A stretch of DNA of 64,000 nucleotides from Tubiluchus corallicola (taxonomy: Eukaryota > Priapulida > Priapulimorpha > Priapulimorphida > Tubiluchidae), in NCBI GenBank assembly GCA_030141605.1, contig JAQGDQ010000184.1:62001-126000 (forward strand), in the 5' to 3' direction. Shown piece by piece: positions 9,901 through 21,262 of this stretch. Position numbers and translations under genes: made by a program. The first letter of the stretch is position 1; each line of letters begins with the position of its first letter. The notes under the pieces are model-generated. The model had not been told where the DNA came from, did not search any database, and saw only the letters and a list, made by a program, of their open reading frames with translations.

Positions 9901-12900
9901 TTTCTCAGCATGGAGGCCACACTGGCATGTGGGAGGAATCTGATCATCAAGTGTTTGTTCGATTGTACAAAAAGCATAAGGTACGTAGCAGTTAAAGTTA
10001 TCAGTTGGCCATTTTAGCCTTTTTTTACGTAGTCGTGTTCAACACGTATCACAGTCAATGGTTACTGTCAGGTATATGTCTTTGACTAGCTATGCCATAT
10101 TCTGATTTGAAACTCTATGCAGGAGGTCTTTCATTACTTTCCAACACAGCAAACAGTAGTAGAACTGTTGTAATGATAGAAGCCAAATTACTGCAAGTCT
10201 TGAGTCAAGTATTTGCAAAAATTTTTCAAGTCAAATTACAAGTCAAGGTGTTGGTGCAATTTAGTAGCAACAGTGAGTCAGAAAATTGATTGACTACAGT
10301 CATCAGCAGCTCTGGTCTTTGCAGGGCACTTGCCTACAACATACCTCTCACGCATGCCAATTCTCATGCATAAGGCATGTGTCACACGTGTTTTAAGTCT
10401 TTCATAAGGGCACGTGCACCAAATTTTCGTTCTTATACATTCTGCAACTTCACAGTCAAATCACCTGGCTTCTTTTGCCATCAGTACCAAACTGCAATAA
10501 CAATATAAGGAAGCTCAACATTATCCAAAAATTACATTAATTTTTTTATATTTGCTGTTCTTACTTTTTTTGCATAAACTACTGCGGCATCATTTGACAC
10601 CTGCCCCGACCCCTGCCAGGGGTGAGGTGATCCCAGGCCTTCTACGTTTCACACTCGTTTTTACATCAAATGATTGACAGGTCTGCTATAATTACCACTT
10701 GTTCATTCGTGTCAGTACTAAAGTTTACGCTTGATTTTTAGACATTGGATAAACTACTAATAGAAGCTGATAGTGTATTTCCTGGCTACACTGAAGTTCA
10801 GATAAAGAAGCACTACTGGTGGTACAAAAAGTACTTAGAATTAGTGGAGTCTAAGAAAACAGCTATTGAGAAGTGGAAAGAGGAAAAACAAGTAAGCTAA
10901 TATTTTGAATAGGTGTGGGTTGAGCTAGGTGAGAAAGCTTTTAGTTTCATTTAGTGTGATATATAGTAACCTGCACTAGCTGCGTGACCATAGATACAAC
11001 TGAATATACTAAAACTTGGTCAGATCATAATTCAGTCACAGTATTATAGTAAACAAGCCTATGACAATGGTTACATCACAGTATTAATGCGATTAAAACA
11101 CTGGCATGGTGCAAAATTACTAATTGCTTTATCACAATTCAACTACAAATAAATCACCCTTTTAATACTCTCTTACTGTTACTTTACTATGATTGTGAGA
11201 CAAATCAAATCAGTTTATTCCACTCCAGCAACACATATACAATGCATCAAGATACAATATGATTAGTATAGGTAAAGAAAATTGATGAAGTCAAATTAGT
11301 CAAATAGAAGAGTTGCTCTATGACATTTTGAAAGCTTGGCTTGTTAAGGTGGCACAAATGAGTGAATGAAGGAACGGTTAGGGTTAGTAGACATGATGGA
11401 ATGGAAAAAATAGTAAAAATAGATTTAGGAAGAAGGAAGGGAGGGGAGGAAATGACCGCAGTGCATGTTTAATTTACATAGAACTATATTAAAATAGTAT
11501 ATTATAAATAATGGGACGCCATTCATTGCGACTGAGTCATAACTAATCATAGTTTCATTATGATTTAACAACGGTCAAATTTCTAGCAGGGGTGAACTAC
11601 ATGTTGATAGTTCAAATGATAAACAAGCACAATTTTTCTGTTTAACTGCAGCTGATGTTTGTAAATACAGCTACTAATATTGGAATATTACTGTACAGTA
11701 CTTTTTGCTGCAGTGACTTTCTGTTCACAAAAGTAGAGCTTGAATTTTTTTATTCATATATGCATTTTAACTAGGAAAAGAAAAAAGAAGAGATGCAGTC
11801 AGTCATTGAAAAAGTTGTTCAAGCCACACCAAAACTTTCATCAGCACAATTGAAGAAATTTGAAGATGAACGAAGAGAAAGGCAAAAGAAAGTGTTTGTG
11901 TGGAAAGTAAGATTGTATATCTTCATTAAGAAAAATTTTACTTGCATTTGTTGTTGAGACCTTACAGTGCATTTTTTATTTGAAGGAATTGAAGAGAAAG
12001 CAAGAAGAAAAAGAACTGCAGGAAGCAAAAGAAAAAGAGTTGAAAGAGAAGAAGCTTAAAAGTCAAGCTGAGCAATTGAGACAGGTATTACAAGTCTGAT
12101 AACAATACGGAGCTAACTTGTCAGCAAATTCATGTTTGCTTTTTTGGATGAAAAATAGTATGCCCACTTTAGATCAAAACACTGTCTGTTATTCCCTGGG
12201 TGGAATTACTATTTCGTCTAATTTGGCATTAGGAGTGCCATCGTGTTGGGCCCACCATTAGTTAGTTTTTTTAGTGCATGCAGTGGGTTTAGTACATGTA
12301 ATGGGCTTACTGCATGCAATGGCCTTACTGCATGCGAGTTTAGTATGTATAATGGGCTTACTGCATGCATTGGGCTGACCACATGAGATGAGTTTACCAC
12401 ATGCATTGGGTTTACTGCATGCAAAGACTTTAGTGCATGTAGTGGGTTTGGTGCATGCCGTAGGCTTAGTGCATACAGTGGGCTTAATGCATGCAGTGGG
12501 CTTAGTGCATCCAATGGGCTTAGTGCATGCAATGGATTTTGCTCTGTATAAATATGGAGCCTTCCCTAGAAATATGCAATAGCAATAGTTGTGTCAGTTT
12601 AATGTAAACAACCTGCAGATTCAGGGTTTCTTCTTATAGTTTTAGAGTATATTATCCTTCATAGTGAGATAGTGTCTTGTCTTACACTGAGCATCCCCTG
12701 CCACTGAGTGCTGGGTGATAGCATTCAAAGTGCTGAATTGTATTTTTTATACACTTTGATACACTACAAGCCATAATCAGAGGCAGGGCGATATGTTTGT
12801 GATTTGACTGGAGCATGTCTTATTCTCAAGGATATCCTAAGTCTAAGGTGAGCCACTGAACCAGCAGAGCTGTCTCACGCATGATCAGGCTCTTTCTACA

Positions 12901-14937
12901 AGATGAATAGCCAGAATCAGTATGGCTAATTAAATTTTCAAGAGCGAGTCTTAAATAGCGCGGGTGATCAATATGTAGTACCCCGCCAAAGAAAAAGCTT
13001 GCCCTGAATATCGTGGGCTTGCATAATTACACTGACATAGGTTGAAAACAGAAGTAGCACTTATTTCTGTGTTTACTGTTTATCAAGGGTGGGCATACTG
13101 TTATTCTTCCCAAAACATTAGCTAATCATATTTAATTGTAATGACCTGATTGTAAATGTACAATTGTATTTTTGGATTAAATAAATCTAAATCAACCAGA
13201 GGATCATCTTCATCATAAAACCTTTGATATTTTGATCGTGAACAAAAGATACTTTATTTTGCAGGCACAAATCAAAGCACAAGTTGAGGAGTATCATTTG
13301 CAAAAACAGGAAGAAATTAAAATTTTGGAACGAGAGCTGAAGTTGAAAAATGAAAAGCTAATGGAAGAAAAGAAGCAAGAAATTGCTGCTGAGCTTTCTA
13401 GATTTAGGAGAAGGGTAAGATGTAAGCTTTCAATAGTAATTACTACACTGTCGATTGATTGAACCCTTAATTATTTTTGTGTCAACTAGTCATTTGTTGT
13501 TAAATGAAGTATGACTTATTTTGTTTATTCATTGGCATTGTTAATCGAAGAAGTCTAGCTGCATCTCAGTTACTGATTTCCTGTTCTATCTGCATTACTG
13601 TATTTGAGTAATATTGTCATCAAGTTTGCCTTCTGGTACATAACTGTGAATTCATTCTTTATTAAAACACTGAATTGGAAATCATAGAAGTTCTGTGTGA
13701 TCTATATGTAACTATTAGGATTTAATGTAGCTATAAAAGGAAATGCTTGTGAGAAGCTTTTATATTAGAAATTTTTGCTTTTCGTTAATTGGTTTTGAAG
13801 ATTTATGTGTAAAAGTTTTTATAATTATTTGATACAGCTTAAATTAACTCCATTATTTAGTCAGAAACTATGATTACTTACTAACAGTTTTTTCTCTTGT
13901 TTAAATATTGTTGTAAAACAAAGGATCGAAAGGCCTTAAAAGAGAAACTAGAGCTTGAGCAAGTGAAAGCACATGAAGCTGAAGAAAAAGAAAAACAATT
14001 GGATTTGTTACGGCAAAAGGTAACTTATTTTAACATAATTATTAATAACTTAAGTAAAAAATAGTCAAAATATTGCCTTTTAAGTCTCAGACTCACTTTA
14101 ATGTATAGCCTTCAATCTTTTGAACTTAATTAGGTACAATTGTGTCTAATAGGTGCGTTAATAGCTACAGTGCATTAATATATGTAGTTTCTACAATCTA
14201 CAGGAATTATCTGAAAAAAATATTTTTCAAGTCTTTTTCGGACATTCATTGGCAGTTGGTCGTAAATGACAGCATTCAGTTTCTTTAAAGAAATACTGGC
14301 TTTTTTGTTTTTTTTGTGTTAATTATGTGAATTTCTTACAATTTGCTAAATAATTATACTTTTAAGTTTTTATAATGTTTTTAAAATCAGTTATGCACTT
14401 ATGCACTTTGCTGTTGTCAACAGTTGTGTGATTCATAAGCTGTCTGAGTATTTTATACTTCATATTGTGTGTGATGGTGACAGAGGCCTTTATTTTTAAA
14501 TAAACAAATTAAATTATATTAAATTTATGTTTTTGTAATGATGTAAATTGTTTTTGTAAGGTTAAATCAAAATTAACCACAGAACGAGATCCAACCAGGC
14601 TGCTACAGCCAACTAAACTGTGGGAAGAAAGGCAAAAACAAAAAGAAGAAAATCCAACTGAAGAAGTACCCCAAAATTTTGTTATTCCTCATAGGTATAA
14701 AGTTGTGTTAACTTGTTTTTTATATTATCTTTTTCATGAGCAGTAATTGACAGTGCCCGATAGTATTTCTGCAGTGCTCTGTAAGCCAGTTTATGTCTCT
14801 TGATGTAAAATTATTTAGTAGAAAACTGATGAGATTAACATTAATTTAATTAGAGGTTGACAGTAATGTTAAAGCTGTAGTAAGTTAAATTTGACATTTT
14901 TTATAGGGCAGTGCCTGTTTGGAGAGACGGTCTATAG
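3918..14937 (+). CDS. CCDC112: CCDC112-like coiled-coil protein (13 exons)
   Basis: Exons by eye, all GT-AG with consistent phases: 3918-3979, 4926-5041, 6029-6118, 6624-6699, 7971-8157, 9894-9980, 10742-10891, 11775-11906, 11986-12084, 13265-13414, 13924-14019, 14561-14694, 14907-14937; 469 aa. The identity comes from blocks shared with vertebrate CCDC112: TPDFVAKLKRTLEECE near residue 89, HGGHTGMWEESDHQVF (183-198) followed by LYKKHK, a long Lys/Glu-rich coiled coil (about 240-425), then RDPTRLLQPTKLWEER and the terminal IPHRAVPVWRDGL (457-469). The vertebrate protein is a centriolar-satellite component linked to ciliogenesis; that role is inferred here. Exon 9 could start 18 bases earlier (11968) without changing frame. 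An in-frame upstream ATG at 3873 would add 15 hydrophobic residues. Introns carry several transposons listed separately. Confidence 0.9.
4829..4855. repeat. (TA)n microsatellite
   Basis: About twelve TA units followed by a looser TA/CA-rich stretch to about 4910, in CCDC112 intron 1. Confidence 0.9.
5235..5354 (+). mobile_element. Short foldback/MITE element with telomere-like core, copy 1
   Basis: In CCDC112 intron 2. The left end AGCTTACAATTTCCCACAC and the right end TTGTGTGTGGAATTGTAAAC are inverted copies of each other. Between them lie several TTAGGG-like units (5283-5323). The same element occurs in the opposite orientation at 44974-45069, aligning over the whole length including the flank GGCTAAAG and an inner TTAGTTC-TGAAG stretch. 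No gene is encoded. Confidence 0.75.
7377..7787 (+). mobile_element. L2/CR1-like LINE 3' end with ATT/CGT/CAT microsatellite tail
   Basis: The frame at 7377-7490 reads HRAFAVIATQLWNDLPLSLC ... LKKALKSTPF and a stop, the standard LINE reverse-transcriptase C-terminus. It is followed by a 3' UTR ending in the family-typical block 'gtaaagcacattgagatc' and 'gcactatataagtaataaat', then a trinucleotide tail (TTATTATTG, CGT, CAT) to about 7787. It lies in CCDC112 intron 4 and is 5'-truncated; earlier LINE sequence may begin near 7250. Confidence 0.8.
8398..9024. mobile_element. Non-autonomous hAT-type element with 8-bp target duplication
   Basis: 627 bp in CCDC112 intron 5. It starts TAGGGATGTTAATGATA and ends with the inverted form (TATCATTTAACATCCCTA), and it is flanked on both sides by the identical 8-mer GTGTGCCA (8390-8397 and 9025-9032). 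An 8-bp target duplication with short T/CAGGG-type ends is the hallmark of hAT transposons. The inside is AT-rich, contains TATCGATACG, and has no transposase ORF, so it would need a transposase from elsewhere. Confidence 0.88.
9222..9769. mobile_element. Pogo/Tigger-like non-autonomous repeat cluster
   Basis: The region is full of copies of TCCCTTATANCCGA (for example near 9265, 9282, 9630, 9650, 9730), typical of subterminal repeats in pogo/Tigger elements. The best-defined unit is 9514-9769: it starts CAGTCGAGCC after a TA (9512-9513) and ends with the inverted GGTTGACTG before a TA (9770-9771). The part from 9222 to 9512 looks like a second, partial copy, so the insertion is probably nested. 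There is no transposase ORF. Confidence 0.65.
11200..11240 (-). repeat. Probable LINE 3' tail, minus strand
   Basis: The minus strand of 'caaatcaaatcagtttattcc' reads as an AATAAACTGATTTGATTTG tail like those ending other LINEs in the window. No coding remnant is found upstream of it on that strand. Confidence 0.35.
12271..12538. repeat. Minisatellite, about 18-bp units
   Basis: Fourteen or so imperfect units of the type TGGGCTTAGTGCATGCAA in CCDC112 intron 9. The frames through it give repeated L-HA-S-P or GLVHAV peptides on the two strands; these are by-products of the repeat and not genes. Confidence 0.9.
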
Positions 14938-17487
14938 TCCCAGCTGAACAAGAATGGCAGAATGGCATCACTACCCTCAAAATTGTGTCATTAAGAAATA
15001 AGAATTAGACAGTGAGGCGTATATTTGCTGTATCTAATTTCTGCAATGTTAGACAGTCTAATGAATCAGGTTTTTGTACATTTTGTAAAATCTTTATGTA
15101 CTAGCAAATGTCCATTTGTATTGTTCATAAGCTGTAAAAGACAACATGCAGTGGAATTTTGATAGCTGTCTTTCGGAATAATTTGTGTCCTTAAGAGAAA
15201 AAGTTTCACAAATGTTAGTGATAATGTTAATAATTTAGGATCTGTGATCATGTGACCCTTTCATATGGTATTAATCAACACTTTGAAGTCGGTATCAAGA
15301 AGCATTCTTGCAAATTTGAAATTTTCATTTTTGTACCATGTGCAGCCGAAGAACAATTACTAAAATGCTGTCGTCATCCTTATTACGTTTTCTGTATCCA
15401 GTTGCTTGCATTTTTTGCAACACGTACGTCAAAATACGTGTATCCACATGTAGGCTTAATTGACTAATTTGCAAGCAAAATGTCACATCTTTGTTAATTT
15501 TGATTACTGTAATTATGAACCAAAAAGGTGAAAAACCTGAATAAAAGTTAATGTAAAAAATGCAAACTTAGTATTCAATTAAGTTGCTTGCTTGTATTTT
15601 CTGATTATAAATTTGTTTCTATAATCACAATTTTTATTGTTGATTTTTGTGAAAGACTGTATTATAGTCGTCTTTTTATTTATATCATAAAAGTAATGAG
15701 ATGGAATTAATAGCATTTGTATTTCTGAATGTAAGTACAGTCATTCATTTTAGGTTTTGACAGTATCAGTTACAATTATCACTTAAATGGTGTTACTTCT
15801 GAGGTTTCATCTTAAATGAGATTTCGGGTGTAAAATTCTAAAGTTTAGTTGCAACTGATTGTAACTATATAGTTGTTAAGAACGGACTTGCAATGTTGGT
15901 TATCACTTTTCGGACAAAATTACTCCACATCAAATTAAGGCTACTGACTTGTGTCATTAATTTTGTCATTTTGGAGCCTTTACTCTCAAGGACAATGATA
16001 TGGGTTATAGTATGTATAAAACAGGTTTTCACACAGGTGCAGAGATGGCTCAGCTTTAATGTCCCAAATGAAAACTTTATGAAGGTAGTACCAATATGAA
16101 ACTATTTGTGTGGCCTTTATCTTCGTAGTTATTATTGTTTTACTCTGTCCTGAAGACATGAATTGACATTGTTGCGCAAAAGTTATTGTCCCCTACAGCA
16201 CATAATTATTTTATACTTTTCTGCCTGCATATTATGTACGTTGTCTTTATGAAGATGGGTGTATGCATCAAGATAGAGTAACGAATCCTTAATGTCATCA
16301 CAAGGAAACAAGTAATTCACATGTCGATTTCTGAAAAGTGCACTTCTCTTCCAGGAAAAACAAAATGCACATGTTTTGACTTTCATTTATACAAATAAAC
16401 ATAAATATAAATGAATTTAAAAAAGGGCTATGAGGGTTTGATTTTGGCAAGCACATACTAATGTTGAGGGTAAGTGACTATGATCTTGAAACAGGATGAG
16501 GAAGGTACTCAAAATACCTTTTCAAGAAAGACAATGCCGTTCCTATAAAAACTCCAAAAATGATACTAAAATAGAAGATGAACTACATTTTACTTTAATT
16601 GCTCTGTGACTCTTACAACTGATAACAGAAGAATCTACTAAAACAGAAAGCACAACCTGTCGCTCTGCAGTAATATAACAATATTTCACTTTCATGCAAT
16701 ATATTATAACACTGATTTGGTGATTCCTCTTTGATGAATTCATTTTGAAAAAATTTAAATTTAGAAAACATTTTCATTAAAATGCCAAAATAATATTGGT
16801 TGCTACATACACATCAGTGAAATGTAAATGAGCATTTATTGTACTTTCATAAGTTGTCATGTCATGATGTTACCTTTTTTGTTAGCAGTTATAAGCATTA
16901 TTACCATCTGTAATTTAAGATGATACCAGTTTTTGCATTATAGCAATGTAGCCTAGGTTTATGTAAATACTGTGTCATCCCACTATAATATTTTGTATTT
17001 TGTCAAATTTATATTTTTGAATAATAATTGTACTTTCTAAGTGTATTGCCAATATGCTAGAAGGGTATTTGTGTAAATAAACTGAATTGAATAACACTTT
17101 TAAAATAATATTTGGTCAATATTTATTAATAAGGAAGCTCACGATTCATGAACTCTATGAAAGAATGTGAGTCCATAGGATTATTTATATGGAAAGTATT
17201 AGAGCAGTGCGACGGAAGTATAAATAAAGCCCAATGAAATAAACATTTTAGGCCTACTCGAATCTTCGGCCATCACTAGAGTAGCTAATGACGTCATACC
17301 ATTTGAGTTATGGCGCTTATTTTTTTTAAAACTGGGTATACTAGTTAATTTGTTTAGATTTCAGTGATTGTTAGTTATATAATATCATCTTTTGTTGTTA
17401 GTCCTCGTGAGAATATTTCGTACACCCAACGTAATGATGTTTGTATTGCTCTTGACGACATAGAAGTTTTATTATTATTAATACTTT
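14938..17487. other. CCDC112 3' UTR and AT-rich intergenic DNA
   Basis: No exon with flanking splice sites or conserved coding was found. The stretch near 17080 (AATAAACTGAATTGAATA) resembles the tail of a LINE 3' UTR. Short ORFs on both strands have no recognisable content. Confidence 0.5.
15540..15545 (+). promoter_or_regulatory. Candidate CCDC112 poly(A) signal
   Basis: First canonical AATAAA after the CCDC112 stop codon, 603 bases downstream. Other AATAAA motifs further on make the true cleavage site uncertain. Confidence 0.4.
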
Positions 17488-20400
17488 TTGTGTCTCAGAT
17501 ATCTTTGTTCTCAGCGAAATCAAATTGCTATTGAATTATGCTGTCATAGTGACACTATTGTCTCTGGTGATTTCAATCTTCCAAACCTGATACGGCCTGA
17601 TCCTGTTCCATATATCCCTTTAGACGTGTTGTTCTTAGAAACTGTACACGATAATCTTCTTACGCAAATGTTGATTTTCCTACTAGAAACAAATTATCTT
17701 GAATACTTATTGTCAAACTGTCCAGATCGTTTAAATTTATTGTGCGCCAAGCCTGGTTTTTCTTCTAGTGACCATGACACTAGTATTTTCTTGTGTGTAG
17801 AATGCATCTATTCATATCAGGTAAATCGCCTTTGTAGAGATTATAATAAAACCTCTCTTCCCCAAATTGAGATTATTTTGCTAGTACTAGTAGTATTGTT
17901 TGGTACAATGAGTTAATTGCTTGTGATATAAATAGCTGTTGGAACTTCTATGATAAATATAATTATGCAGTAAATACTTTCGTACCTCTAAAGGGAACCT
18001 CTTCCAATGATCGTAAATATGCTTGTGCCCCTTGGGAAAAGGATTCTGTTGTTATTAAAGCTAAAGCTAATAAAAGTCGCCTTTGGAACTTGTGGCATGT
18101 GACTTCTTTAAATACAGTAGGCGCCGCTTAATAGACTCACTTTGGGACGGAAGTGTTTTGACCCTACTAACCGATGGGTGCTGTATTACTATGCTTATTA
18201 CCAGCTTACTATGCACTGTAAAGGGTTTAATGAATTTTAGAAATGAAGTAATGCTTAAATTCCTTTGTGTAGTTAAAAATTAGTCCGACGTGTTTTGACC
18301 CAATTAATCGGCTGAACCTATTAACTGATTGGTGTATTATTACTGGTATAAAAGCATGAATCATCAGCTTATTATGGACTGCAAAGGTTTTTAATGATTT
18401 TTAGAAATGAAGTGCTGTGTAAATTCTTTTGTGCAGTTAAAATTTAAAAAAATATATTTCAAAATATTAATTTATAGAAATGAATTAGCAATAAATTAAA
18501 AAGTATACTTTTCTAGATCACACAAGTCTAATTATTTGCTTAAATTACAAAAATTCTTTCAAAATTGCCTGCTTCATTTTATCGCAAAGAAGTTGGCTCA
18601 CAAAGTTCTGATAATAATAAAAACATTGAAAACCTGTTGTTGTATGGTGCACAAATTCTCGTAAAATACGTAGTGCTTGGCGTGCTTAAACTGTTGGTGG
18701 TGCCCGTGTTTCCCTGCAGCTTAGTTTGTAGTTTCATCTAAGATCCTGCTTGCTATTGTGATGTGCTGTACTGTACCTGTAGATGTGTCCCTAGCATAAC
18801 AGCAGCAACTAACTGATTAAACTTTCTGTCAAAGACAGCCAGACCTTCAAAAGCAAACATATAAGCAAGTGATTAAATGTTTAGCTTCCAAGAGTTCTTG
18901 GGTAACAAGCTTAATTGCAGTGGACGGGCGGGTCAAAGCAAACCATTAGGCTAGCATATTAGCGTATAATAAACATTCTTGCGTACAAACAAAACGGTTC
19001 TTAACATGATTGTTTCTATTTATATTATAGGACGAAAGCGAACTAAGATAATATAAAAGCCATAAAAGCTTATTTGTCACACAAAAGTGTCTGAAGCATG
19101 TGAAGCAAAAATATTGAGTCAATTATGCGAAGTTATTTGAGTCAATTACCGACAGTTTTTATGTACATTTGAATAAAAGCAGCCCATACCAGGTGTTTTT
19201 GAGTCAATTAAGCGATTGAGTCTATTAAGCGGCTCCCACTGTAGTGTGAAAGCTGAATATACGCGAGCTTCTCAACATTTGAGACAATCTATCTTTGATG
19301 TTTGAAAGCAGTATGAAGAAAAACTAGCTAGTAACATCAGAAAGAATGGCAAAGATTTTTTCATTATTTCAAACCCGTGAATCATATAAGCAGTATTGTA
19401 AAACAAGTGATTGTCACCGTTCCTGCCACTATTGCTTCTACCATAAATGATACTTTTTGCCTCTTTTTTTTACCTAAGAACCTGAGGACATTGAATTACC
19501 CGTCCCATCTGATGGTTGCAATTGCAGTAGTATTTATTTAATTAATGTTGTCTTTTCGATAAATGAAGTGTATCTGAAACTCATTATTAAGTTGTAGCCT
19601 TTTAAAGCCACAGGCCCAGACAATGTTCATGGTTTTATTCTCAGGACCTGTGCCCTCAAACTTTACCACTGTTTTTGATTTTTAAGAAAAGTCTTGACTC
19701 TTCCGAAGTTCCTTTGAACTGGCTTGACTCAAATGTCACTCCTATTCCGAAGAAATCTTAAAGACCCATTTCTTTAACATCAGTTGTTACCAAATGCCTT
19801 GAGTCCATTATATGGGATGAGGTACTTCTATTTCTTGTCAGTTCTGAGCGTATTTGCAAAAGTCAGCATGGCTCTTTGCCAAATCGCTCTGTTGTAACTA
19901 ATTTACTCTCTTGCTTAAATAAATGGACTGTAAATTTTTTGGTACTATTCTTACCTGGTATTGATATTTTATACTTAGACTTTACAAAAGCTTTTGACTT
20001 CGTGTCTCTAAGATGGCTACTGCTCAAGATGGAGTTCTCAGGAATCTGTGGTTATTTATTAAAGTGGTTTGATTTTTTCTCAACTCATCGTTATGAATGG
20101 TATGACTACAAGTTGGCAACCAGTGGCTAGTGGAATCCCTTAGTAGGTACCCTTAGTGGCCCTTACTGTTTTCTTATTTTTATAAATGACATTACTAATT
20201 GTGTGACTCTTGATGAGCATCCCTTTATTTGTAGATCTATGATCTTCAGCTCTATCGCCCAAATTATGAAAGGACTCAGTTTTACAAGAACAAGATTTCT
20301 TCTCAAGACCATGCAGAGAACTACAAGGCCATGATTCCAAACTCTTCTTCAAATATAGCCGAACCAGCATCCCTTCTCAGCGTTTTGCTTCTCGTGTGGC

Positions 20401-20515
20401 CCATCCATGGTACTCACTCTCAGCTGATACTGTCAATGCACCATCTATCGATAAATTTAAAATGAATATGAGAAGGGAGCCGTATACGAGTTATATACTG
20501 TATATGTCATTGTAA
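17488..20515 (+). mobile_element. Decayed LINE (endonuclease and reverse transcriptase remnants), interrupted
   Basis: Recognisable pieces in order: the endonuclease SGDFNLPNL and then SSSDHD (17488-17800); a linker WEKDSVVIKAKANKSRLW; after the pogo insertion, YEEKLASNIRKNGKDFF; the reverse transcriptase start SLTSVVTKCLES and QHGSLPNRSVVTNLLS (about 19790-19920); ILYLDFTKAFDFVS (about 19965); FINDIT and a damaged catalytic-motif region DLQLYRP (about 20180-20260); then, after a loss of roughly 200 residues, the C-terminal FASRVAHPWYSL ... APSIDKFKMNM and a stop at 20515. Many stops and frameshifts show it is inactive. Confidence 0.85.
18115..19241. mobile_element. Pogo/Tigger-like DNA element with TA target duplication, nested in LINE
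   Basis: 1,127 bp. The left end CAGTAGGCGCCGCTTAATAG and the right end, read inverted, CAGTGGGAGCCGCTTAATAG match at 17 of 20 bases, and TA flanks both sides (18113-18114, 19242-19243), as for Tc1/mariner-pogo insertions. LINE coding resumes directly after it. Inside, about 18149-18283 and 18289-18450 are two diverged tandem copies. No intact transposase ORF is present, so it is non-autonomous or decayed. Confidence 0.85.
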
Positions 20516-20692
20516 AGAAGTTTGTAAAGAAGATTATTTTTAATTTTATTGAAATTAATCGTGACAAAGACAAAAATATCGTGCTTGGATATATAGATCA
20601 ACCAATGGGTAACACTCTTCTAAGATTCACCAATAAATTGTCCTGTATTTTGACTGATATTAATAACAGTGATAACAGTGATGACTTAAACT

Positions 20693-20780
20693 ACTTGTAA
20701 TAATGATGCTAATATACATGTGTGTGTGTGTGTGTGTGTGTGCGCACGTGCGTGTGTATATTAGCATCATTATTACAAGT
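20693..20780. repeat. Perfect 26-bp inverted repeat around a GT microsatellite
   Basis: Arms 20693-20718 (begins ACTTGTAATAATGATGCTAA) and 20755-20780 (ends TTAGCATCATTATTACAAGT) are exact reverse complements. The 36-bp loop is mainly (GT)n with a GCGCACGTGC centre. A TATG/TGTA-rich tract follows to about 20850. It could form a strong hairpin or cruciform. Confidence 0.92.
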
Positions 20781-21262
20781 AATTTAACATATCTTATTTA
20801 ACACGTATACATATATATGTATGTATGTGTATGTATGTATGTATGTATTTATTGATATGTTTCACTCAATATACTGCAGTATTTACTCACAATATGTTAA
20901 AAAACAAAAAATTGTCAATTATTAGACTCAAAAAACCTTGGATTATTTTTAGAAAATCAATCAAACTCAAAAATTGCTCATATAAATTAGTTATGTACTA
21001 CAGTAAATACAGTAGACACTACTAGCTACAGAAAATTTCATAACAAATTACACAACTTACTAAAACATAAAAATAAATGCTATAGGAACTCATTTATCGG
21101 ATACTAACTTTATTGATCAGTCACTAGTAAAATTTCAATTTTACTTTGTGATGCTCATAGAATTCACTGTAGCATTAGCTTATTATTTCTATGATTACTT
21201 ATGATTAACTAAGCTATATTTTATAATATAGTTAGTCGGCCAAAAATAACTTTGAATGAACA
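20781..21262. other. AT-rich upstream region of the next gene
   Basis: A (TATG)n tract runs to about 20850; beyond that I see no exon, repeat or clear promoter motif before the ATG at 21263. Confidence 0.4.

Noticed and set aside
12218-12582. Open frames of 64-104 residues on both strands with HALSPL and GLVHAV repeats
   Set aside because: They are translations of the 18-bp minisatellite, with the period a multiple of three; no gene-like context.
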